From contig NMRA01000106.1 in NCBI GenBank assembly GCA_002633005.1, forward strand, positions 353,655 through 417,654: 64,000 nucleotides of DNA. Reading direction: 5' to 3'. Positions 49,584-59,600 of the stretch are shown piece by piece (positions within the stretch are counted from its first letter, which is position 1; each line of letters opens with the position of its first letter). The translations under genes and the position numbers were made by a program. The notes beneath the pieces are model-generated. The model was not told the DNA's origin and made no database searches. It saw only the letters and a program-made list of their open reading frames with translations. The stretch comes from Phoronis australis (Eukaryota > Phoronida > Phoronidae).

Positions 49584-50024
49584 AGTAGCTATTAGTTACA
49601 ACTAAGACCACAATTTGAGTTGCTTATTTGGACCTTATCACTGGCCTGCGTCAAAAGCCCTTGCATACCTGTCTTAGACACCTGAAAAAGGCATAACTGG
49701 CAGAAAGTACACTCTATGGGGTTACTGTAATGTGACGATATGCAACAAAGCCTTGTATTTTTACCTTGCTACGTCCATCAGAAAACAGTGAGAGGCCAAA
49801 AATTATCAAAAAGTGCGAATTTGCCTTTTTTCTGAAGAATATCAAATTCCCGACTGCCCCTGTACAAAGAGGAGACTATAATCCGAATGCTCTTTCACTC
49901 AAAATTCCAGAAATTCAGGTAAAAGCAGGTCATTACTAGTCAGAGTTTTTACAATTTTCACTTGTTTGAAGGGTATTTGGAATCGTGCTAGGAAGTCAAC
50001 ACTGGACCAGGAATGTGCTCTCAA
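49584..50024 (-). repeat. About 430-bp interspersed repeat, copy 2
   Basis: Reverse-complement copy of 41868-42306, aligned over the whole length with scattered substitutions. It ends beside CTCAAAATGGCGGC. It is likely a non-autonomous element; no terminal repeat or target duplication was established by eye. Confidence 0.85.
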
Positions 50025-50029
50025 AATGG

Positions 50030-51390
50030 CGGCACTTCGGTATCCTAGTAGACACTAGAGAGCAGAGGCCAAATTTCTGAACTCTGAGTTTACCCAAAAC
50101 AACTTCAAGGAACTACTGAATTTTCCATTTGTGGCAATCACGTGCCATTTAGTCCACAAAACTGACCCACACTCTTTCTTTATTTTTGCAGGAGACCTAC
50201 AAAAGCCTGAACCGAGGCCTTGGACCCTATCTGTTTCCTTTTAGTCCATTGGCACGTTTTACTCTACCCGGCCACGTAACTGTTTTTAACTGTATGATCG
50301 TTGTAAAAATAACCAAAATAGATAACTTAGATTTCGGTTTTCAAGTACCCGTTGATCACGTGTTTTGGTAACTCCTTGATCCATGATAGACAATAATTGG
50401 GTTCGCAAGTCATGATGCCAGACAAAGGAGCACGGAAATGCCTAAGACGAACTAAATCGTGTTCAGAGGTTTCAATTTTTGGATTATCTGCGCGTAAGCC
50501 TGTTTGTTACTTGTTAGAGCTAGACGATGTTTTATAGCCCAGGGGCATATATATGGGATCGGTAAATCAGTGCCGCACTATGGCTTAGTTACGTCACGAC
50601 AGCACCGAATAATTCCTAACCTATGTTCGAAACCCATATATGACAGCTCACGGCATTCATGAGTGGTACCAATCAAAGTTCCGATCTCCAAGATTATGGT
50701 CACGACAGAGCTAATGCCCTGAATGCAAACGCTACCGAGTCTTTCAATAAATTTTCAAATTTGAGACATGGTGTGAGCTGGTCCGACGGGATCAGAGTAC
50801 AAAATCTGAACTGTCTCAACATGCAATATGAACTCAGCATTTAAATTTATTATTTTCATATTCCATGAATCTTTCCGTCTTCATTACTAAATTTAGCGAT
50901 TTTTCAGCGCATCATTTGCCAAATGTGCGTGTGAGTTGTTCGCGACTTGACACTGGCAGGTTTTCCTTTCAAAGAGTAAAAGTCGCGGACTGTGCCGAGA
51001 AGTACGAGTTTGTGATCTGCTTTCAAATCAAAAATGTCACATGTCATACCTTGTCAACTCGCAAAATGTCGCAAATGTAATAGTCTAATGAGGATTGTCA
51101 CTTGCAGAAAATACAAACACGTTGATTTGAACAGCAACATGAATGATGCTAACAACATACCCTCGGTGGCATACATGTGTACCAAGCAGGTTTTTAGGCC
51201 CCATCAGACAAAAATGAGTACTGCAGACCTTGGTGAATGGTGTTATCAACCAGCATGTTTTGTCAGTGAGACTCCGTTTGTGTCTACACAATGCTGTTAA
51301 ATGGATGAAGACTAAGCCGCATAACATCTTTACGCAGCAATAGACCCGCCTTCCATTACAAAAACAACGTTTGATTCACACCACACACCG
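50030..51390. other. Intergenic, no gene recognised
   Basis: A TTTTTGCAG-bounded open stretch at 50192 and frames at 50659-50844 and 51034-51300 show no domain or joined exon. Not called as genes. Confidence 0.3.
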
Positions 51391-51392
51391 GA

Positions 51393-51468
51393 GGTGGTAG
51401 TTTAACCTAGTGCTCTAAGTGCCCGCTTTCTTTACTCAAGTTAGTGGGTTCGAATCCTACTGGGACAG
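51393..51468 (+). repeat. tRNA-like sequence
   Basis: An A-box-like segment (TGGTAGTTTAACCTAGTGCT) and a B box (GGGTTCGAATCCTACTGGGA) lie about 30 bases apart. The 5' end does not pair with the 3' end as an acceptor stem, so it is a decayed tRNA or SINE head. Confidence 0.45.
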
Positions 51469-51715
51469 ACTACTAAACCCTTGAATCAGGTTTCTAGCTC
51501 CTCAGCTCGGTCTTAAATACATATTTATAAAGCATAGACCTAATAATGGTTCCAGGTGATCAGTGCAATGGGCCTACATGCGCGGCCTGCACACGACTGG
51601 TACAACGTGTATCAGACCGCCTTGAAGTAGGGCCTATAGCAAAATGTCTTAACAAACCCTGACGCCATTTCTCGCCTGAGTAAGGAACAAGTTGAGACCA
51701 ATTTTATAGCGGTAA

Positions 51716-52205
51716 GTGCTTGGTCTAAATCAAATTCTCTTTTCGGACGGAAGACGTGGTTTATATCCGCTTCAAGTGTTTTCCGACCCAGCAAACTTGG
51801 AGCCAGAGTTGCAGCAATACAATCGGACCACCTGCAAAGGAACTCTGCGCAATGCAAAGTTGCTGCAAGGGCAAGATTTATTAAACAACCTAACTGGGGT
51901 CTTGACTGTTGCTGGTGTTGCTGATATCGAGGCTACATGTATGATTCACGTAGATCGTGAGAGGGAAGACGTCCCCTATATTAGGATATCTCGGGTGGTC
52001 CGATGGGAACTTCAAGAGCCAACCTGTTGTGACAATAAGACGCCGGTGCACGTTTTCAGTGCAAAATCCTCACCGGGTTGTGCTCGCTACACTGTACAGC
52101 GACCCGCACTTGACAATGGTGAATGGTTTGACCAAGTCACAGTTGATACACTTTTCTGGAGCTTTTGCATGGCCAAAATTTGAGGATGCTAAGACCAACA
52201 GTTAG
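51716..52205 (+). pseudogene. Bel/Pao-type LTR retrotransposon fragment (reverse transcriptase)
   Basis: The frame 51716-52183 keeps a recognisable Pao RT stretch: LLQGQDLLNNLTGVLT, then ADIEA (catalytic block A, normally ADIE-MF), and SSPGCARYTVQRPALDN (normally a GTxSSPGCA-type block). Between them the family-typical RFLWWSDG-like segment is found only in another frame (LGWSDGNFKSQPVV), so at least one frameshift is present. No LTR was found. This is a short dead fragment. Confidence 0.65.
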
Positions 52206-53040
52206 CTTGCTACGGAGTACGCTTAAAATCGGTCTACAACGCTTCCATAGAGGTCGTTTCGTAAAGGCAGTGCTCTCACAAAACGTAGCATCACGTAGCC
52301 TTTGCAAGATATTGTCATGCAGTACAGACATATTACGTGATCACACTATATTTACTCGCGAGATTCTTGAGTCTACGGAACTCAACAACCTTACATCATC
52401 ACGGAGCACATGGTTGTCCTTATTTTAATAAGGAGTTCTTTAAAGAACGTTCTTTGCTCGTGAATACACTTCTTCTTTTACGAGCTGCAATTATTTCTCA
52501 TAAGCCGCTATTTTGATCTTGCGGAAAGAACTCTTCTCGCACTAACCACACACGTTCTCACTTCGGTGAACAGACACATTTGACACGTCGTTCCAAGCAC
52601 CTTCTAAAGAGTGGCGGACATCTGCAACGAACCCGTGTCTCCTGTCGGTGGTGAAACAGCATGCTTCCTGATTCGCCATTAATGATAAAAGTCCTACATC
52701 CCGCAAGAGCAATTGCGGTAATGAGAAAAGGACGCTTGTACGCGTGCTATTCGTTCTGGTCGCCAGGGGAGAGGGCGGGCGACAGCGTGGATGTTTAAAA
52801 GCGTATTGTATTCTAAAACCGTTTTGATGTGGTGACAATATTTCAACATCGGTTCTAAAATCAATTGATATATTTACACCAAACTCTAGCCTTTAATTAG
52901 CCTGTCTATATTGGGACGCCGTTTCTGTCGGTCACTCCCCCAGCCATCCCCAAGTGTTACAAAGACCTTAGAAGAACGAGCACGTTTGAACGGTGCAATC
53001 ATTGCAGTCAAAGATGAACAATTTTTTCTCCTTTTTCTTG

Positions 53041-53110
53041 GAATAAACTGGGATTGAATTAGGGACCTTTAGATTTTCAGTCCAGTACTCTAACGATTAT
53101 CTCCCCTGAG
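53041..53110 (-). repeat. tRNA-Phe-like sequence
   Basis: On the minus strand GACTGAAAATCTAAAGGTCC followed by CTAATTCAATCCC closely follows the anticodon arm, variable loop and T arm of eukaryotic tRNA-Phe, with anticodon GAA retained. The A-box side (GATAATCGTTAGAGTACTGG) is diverged and the acceptor stem does not pair. This looks like a pseudo-tRNA or tRNA-Phe-derived SINE head. Confidence 0.6.
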
Positions 53111-53661
53111 TATTCCATTAACTTGGACGTAACTTTGTTATACTTAAATCTTCCGTAGGAGTGGGATGTGTCACTTGGATGCTTGGACGTCACCTACTGG
53201 TGAAGCTAACAGACAGGTGATCAAACTTGAGGTCAGCATCATTGAACCGCTGGACACGTTGTCAGTAAAAGTACTGATCTTGGCCTGGTGATCTTTTGCT
53301 AGCCCCTGTTCGTCCTTCAAATTAATTGGGAGCGTTTTATCAAAGGCCGCAATTTCAGTCTAGTTACTGTATAACGGCCGTAACTTCGACATTAAGATTC
53401 ACAGTTAGTTCAATTAGGCTTGTGACGGTAGTGGTTAAGTTTGAATACGAAAAAACCAGCAATTTTTTTCTCATTCCATTTGCAATAACGCCCCAGCCCT
53501 ACGATCCTCACGCACGAATACGATCTAGATTTCATTCAGGAAAGCCCAACACAAATGATTACACTGATATTTTAAAAAGAAAACAATATTTCTTGATGGA
53601 CACCAAATAAAGTTTTCATTTTAACAATGCATAAGGCCTACTTAAGTCGCTTTCCCGTTGC

Positions 53662-53848
53662 TTACACAGCATATACTGCCCTCTTTAGTCGAAGAGGTCT
53701 CACAACATAACCGTAAGTCTGCCCGTGTATCATATTCTGAGTACTTGTGTCCTGGTTGAAATCTCTAGTAAAATACTGCTTATCAAATGTTTCAAAAGCC
53801 TCTAGTTCCCTACTAACGTAATCCTTTGTCTTTTGTCGATTTCGCCTT
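53662..53848 (-). CDS. DSL ligand last exon: cytoplasmic tail
   Basis: Acceptor TTATTTACAG, phase 2 start. It continues RRRNRQKTKDYVSRELEAFE and ends YGYVVRPLRLKRAVYAV at the stop (53664-53662). The tail is short (about 65 residues) compared with Delta and Jagged. It has lysines for ubiquitination and ends in Y-A-V, which could be a class II PDZ ligand; Jagged1 ends in a similar hydrophobic-x-hydrophobic way. Confidence 0.82.
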
Positions 53849-56617
53849 CTGTAAATAAAAAAGTAAAAATGAATATACATTTACTAGGAATGTACTGATT
53901 TCTTACAGTTTACAAGACATTTTATACGTTTTTTTACGAAGATCACTTCTAATAGTGTCGTAAGACCCTTAATGTCAGTGATGTTTTATCAAAATTCGCT
54001 TTGCACACACCTTTTGACAACAAGCGCTACCGCGAGGATGATAGCGAAGAGACCGACGAAGCATCCTACTCCAAGCGTGAGATATTGCCAGTTCGATGTA
54101 AACCACGAATCCTGTGTTGGAAATAAACGTTTTTAAGACGGTGATGGTGTTAACGATGATGGTAGCAGTGATGACGAAGGTGATTGCAATGATGATGGTG
54201 ATGAGGGTGATGACGAGGCGGTGATTTGGGTGGTGATGGTGGTGGTAATGATGATGGTGATGATGATGATGATGGATGATGACGACGACGATGATGATGA
54301 TGATGTTGATGATGACTGGTGGTGCTGGTGGCTGTGGAGATGGTGGTGGGGATCATGATTGTGAATATGATAATGACTGTGAAAATGACAGTGACGTAGA
54401 TGTTGTCCACGATGACAATGATGGTGCTGGTGGTAGTAGTGGTGATGGTGGTGGTGATGGTGATGGTGCTGGTGCTAGCAGTGATGATGATAATGATGAT
54501 GACTCTGACCACAAACCTGGCAACACGATAGATATACCAATTCTCTTAAAATAAATACAGATTTGAAAAGTACCAAACACCCAGGTGCGGGATAGTTAGA
54601 TTATTTATCATCGTCCTTTGAACTTTTGATGTGCAATACTTTATTAAATCGAGCACTATCTAAATGAAATTAGCAGACAGTTAAACCTGAGCCACAAAAA
54701 GATTAATCACTGTGATTGTTGACCAAGTTCCAATTACACAGTGATTATTTCAATTGTTAACCACAAAATGTGTCCGATAAGAAAGAAAATTACGACTATC
54801 AGTTACAAATCCATTAGGACCAGTCCAGGGTCCATCCAATCTACCAGGACAAGGGTCTTCTATCGCTTTTCTGTCGCCACATTGCCTCGAATTTGTTTAA
54901 GTAAAAGTTGTATGTTCGAAATCGACGACTTCTCAGTCTCTAAGATTAAGCATGGCTGTTATCGCCATAAGGCGCTGGCCTGGTGGAATACATTCATACT
55001 GTACAATACCTTTTGTGTACTATGGCACCAGACAATCGCACACAGGATTCCTTGAATAATCCGTATGAACCACAGAAGTATCTAACGAATTGCTGAATTA
55101 TTTTTTGTTTGTGAATCAACCACTTGTCATGGGTGTGGTTTGTGTGAGTGATTTCGGTTGGTGAAAATGAGTTTGGAGCTCTTAAAAGTTTGGAGTTTAG
55201 GTCCGTACACATGTGTCTACTTTTCGCTTGTGTGCCGGACAACGTGGTTTGTATGTTGACGTATGATTCAGTACTTTGTGCGAGCGATCAATGGCCCGTG
55301 CAAAGGACATATACATGCAATTATATTGTATTAAGTCAAAAACTTTACCTGAGGATTTTTTGTTGATTTCGACACATTTGACATAAACTGTTCCACGTAT
55401 CCTGGCCTTACCAATCGTTGAAGAGAACTCGTGTTGATTTCAGATGAATGCACAGAGATCATCAATATTTTTCTGAAATAATGGTCACATGAGCGGTAAT
55501 GAGCAAAGATATGGCACTGGATTCAACTGTACAATACTGTGTTAATTTAAGGAATCAATATACAATTCTTATGTTACTTTAGTTTTAAATTAATCAAAAA
55601 GTTTTTACCAAATGGTTTCGGTGAACGCAATGGTGCTGTCATGTATCGGGTAACTTATTTTGAATGTGTAATTAATTCGAAAAAAAAAATATATATACAG
55701 ACCTAATACGTAGCTACAAGTTGGTGACGTGATTGCAACTAAGAACAAATTAGCGTTACATATCTAAACTAACATTCCAGGATAGAGCTAAAAACGTGAA
55801 GGTTGAGCTGCTGGACCTTTAGTGCTATACCGATAGTCCTTATACTTACCCATCTATCTCAACTCCTACAGAGACGTTGTTCCTTCCCGTCTGTTGTGTT
55901 AGGTTCTTTAGAAGTTCTGCTCGCAACTTATCGGCGTGTTCCATGCTAACTTTGTAACCAACCAGCACTTTTATGTTAACTGAAAACGGTGCATGCTCGA
56001 GTGTGTTTCTGGATTTTGCAGTAGCCAATTTACTAAAAGTTGTTCTGAGGTTTTCCTGTAGAGTCGCCCATTTTGCAGACATGGTTGAAGATCTTTCGTT
56101 GGAATGCGTCAATCTTTCTTTCCATGTAGGTTTTTCAGTGATCAAATTCTTAGTGGAGTTTGTGTAGGATGTCTGCGTTGAAGTTGTCCATTCTTCATAT
56201 GTAGTGAACGACATTAAATTAGTCGATATTGTTTCTTCTTGTACATGTTTTTCAGTGGACGGGGTTAAGAGAGAAGATTTTTTATTTACTTTTGCTCTCG
56301 AACTTGCACTCTGAGTCCACGCATGCGTGTTTGACGTGGCTAAGGTTTTGTAAAGTATCTTCGAGAAACTGTTTTTTGGAGTCGACATGTTTGAGGTATG
56401 TTGTATGGATGTAAGTAGTGTATCGCCGTTATTTGTTGTGAGAAGCAAAGAAGAAAGACTGAAGGAAGGGAAATGAGATGACGATGGCAACGACGACGAT
56501 GAAGATGACGATGATGAGGATGACGACAATGGCGACGGCGACAACGGTGACAGTGACGCTAAGGATGAGGATGATGACAATGAAAAAGAAGATGATGAAA
56601 ATGATGACGATGAAAAA

Positions 56618-56656
<39 letters not shown>

Positions 56657-59600
56657 AATGATGACGACGATGATGATGGAGGTGGTGATGGTAGTGATGG
56701 TGATGACTGTGATGATGACGTCAACCACAAACGGGACGGTGACGACAATGATGCTAATGTTGATGATACTATTGATGGTGGCACGGATGTTGTCGTGAAT
56801 TTACTCATATTTGTAATTTCATCACCATCCACAACAGTTGTCACCTTTTCGGCAACGCTTTTTTTTGGAGTGGAGAAGGAATGCGTAGCGAGGACAGTGG
56901 CAGTTGATGTAATTGACCTCGCTTCTTTCTTTTTGGTTGACCTGTGAGTCGTCTCATGTTTCGAATTGGACGTTTTTTGGAAATAGATTATATTATCACC
57001 GCTCTCAGACGTCACCGTTGGTGGACTTGGGCTCCCGAGATCATATCGCGAGTTTGTTGTTTTATGAGATGGTAATTCTGAAGTGTTTTCTTGGGTTGAC
57101 GGTGTCAACGGCCAGGACGTTATCGATGTAACATTGTCAACGTGTACATGTTTGTTTTCGACAAGGGCAAAAGTTGAAGTACTGTCGACATAACTACATG
57201 TAGTGGTCGTACCCGTCACTGTGTTTGACGTCGAACTTTCTTCTGTCAAGTGAATAGTCGACTGATTCGATGAATTTGATAGGCTGCTAAAGATGGGAGA
57301 CGAAGTTATGTCCTCAGCAGACCATTGTGTTGAAATTAAATCAGACGCACGATGAGAAATGATTGACGTGAACTCTGTAACATCTAATACTGAGGTACTT
57401 GTCCATTTTCCAGCTACTATTGGCGGCGTTATTTGCACGCTAGTGTTTATAAAAGGATTCGTGTGCTTGGGTATCTCAATTTTGCTTTGTGTGCTCACGT
57501 TAGTATCAACGTGTATCAAATTCGCTGTTGATAATGTTGTAATTTGTGATTCACAGTTTCTTCCGGAAAATCCGTAACCACAAGTACAGTTATAGGTTTT
57601 TAGTGAATTTACACAACTTCCTCCATTTTGACATGGCAAGCTTTCACATTCATCGATATCGGCCTCACAGTAAGGACCAGTAAATCCGTCACCACATCTG
57701 CACTCAAAATCGTCCACTAAATTAAAGCACTGTCCTCCATTCTGACAAGGTTCACTTTTGCACTTATTTACGTCAGACTCACAATGAACTCCTGTATATC
57801 CGCTTAAGCACGTGCATTCGTAACTGTCGACTAAATCTGTACATTTTCCATCGTTTTGACAGGGTTCACTTTCGCACTCATTGATATCAACTTCGCAGTG
57901 AGCTCCTGTATATCCGCTTAAGCACGTGCATTTGTAACTGTTGACTAAATCTGTACACTTTCCACGGTTTTGACAGGGTTCACTTTCGCACTCATTGAAA
58001 TCGACTTCGCAATGAGCTCCTACATATCCGTTTAAGCACGAGCATTTGTAACTGTTGACTAAATCTGTACAGGATCCATCGTTTTGACAGGGTTCACTTT
58101 CGCACTCATTGAAATCGACTTCGCAATGAGCTCCTACATATCCGTTTAAGCACGTGCATTTGTAACTGTTGACTAAATCTGTACACTTTCCACCGTTTTG
58201 ACAGGGGTCACATTCGCACTCATTGATATCGACTTCGCAATGAGCTCCTGTATATCCATTGAAGCACGTGCATTTGTAACTGTTAACTAAATCTGTACAG
58301 TTGCCACCATTGCGACAGGGGTCACTTTCACACTCATTGATATCTACTTCGCAATGAGCTCCTGTATATCCGTTAGAGCACGTGCATTTGTAACTGTTGA
58401 CTAAATCTGTACAGTTGCCACCATTTTGGCAAAGTGCACTTTCGCACTCATTCATGTCATATTCGCAGTGGGCACCTGAATACCCTTCAGCGCACAAGCA
58501 CGAATAACTGTTCACGGAATCTTTGCATGTTCCACCATTTTGACAGGGCCCTTGAAGACACGCGTCAATATCACGATCACAGTTGTCGCCTCCATATCCT
58601 GCAAGAAGTATTGTTTTGTAATAATACATGTTTGTCGTTTTTTATGTTGATAATTTGGACCATTGATATCTAATAAAGTCGAGAGCCTAAACATCGCTTT
58701 CTAAGTAGCTCCAGTAACATTTGTTTTTGTTTTTGTTTTTATTATTGTATAGATGTGTGTGTGTACTTTGGTAGACTCATCAGTGTTTCTCAATTGCAAA
58801 CCGGCGGAGTTAGTTCGATTGCCACCTACACATGCAAATGCGTTCACGTTAAAGCCGGAACAAAGTTTCGTAGACGCAAGAATCGAGCTAAGGAAGCAAG
58901 AGTGAACCCGCGCATCGCTTGAATTACATGGCGATATCTCGCAAAGGCGTGCGTGATCTGACGTTTTCGAGAGGTTCTCGCGCACGTGTGAATGTAAACG
59001 GGGATATCTTGAAACAACTTTTAACTGCGTGGGAAAATGATTTCTTTTTGATAAATTTGAGAAGGAAGTCAACATTGTTCCAAATCAACTTTTTCTGGTG
59101 CAAGTTGCCCTGTCCAGAAGAACTGTTTCCGTTTGAATTTAGTTTGAAGTCGTGGTAAACTTGAATAGTAAAAGGTAGTTTATGTTTTGCACAGGTTCTT
59201 GTGAGATTATTCTGTTAATTTTGTACATAACACATCGACAAGAAACAAAATTGATCTAGTCAAGAACGAAAGTATGGAACACAACAAAATATGATGTGCT
59301 TCTTTAACAGGTGATGCCTACTTTAGAATACAAAACACAGTCATGGATAACTATAAAAACGCCATTTTAATATACAATGGCACAACACTCCCCAGTATTG
59401 TGCAGTAAATAATACGATAATTATTAATCTAGTTTTAAATTACGAAATATTTCTCCCAATACGATTATTTGATACTCTTACCTGGAAGACACAGTTTGCT
59501 ACCAGTTCTGGTATCGCAAGTATAATGCCCTGATGACGAATCCTGTGCCTTGCAGTACACGTTGCATTCATTGGTGTAGTAGTTATCGTCACAGAATACT

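Noticed and set aside
51716-52183. Intact 155-residue gene
   Set aside because: The sequence is a frameshifted Bel/Pao reverse transcriptase fragment, with the missing motif in a neighbouring frame.
53041-53110. Functional tRNA-Phe gene
   Set aside because: The anticodon and T arms match, but the 5' half is diverged and the acceptor stem does not pair.
54150-54554. Asp/Gly-rich and His/Pro-rich open frames
   Set aside because: They are read-through of an intronic GATGGT repeat next to the transmembrane exon, with no splice or start support.
56478-56798. Met-rich plus-strand frame
   Set aside because: It is antisense to the polyserine tract of the Notch-ligand exon and consists of repeat codons only.
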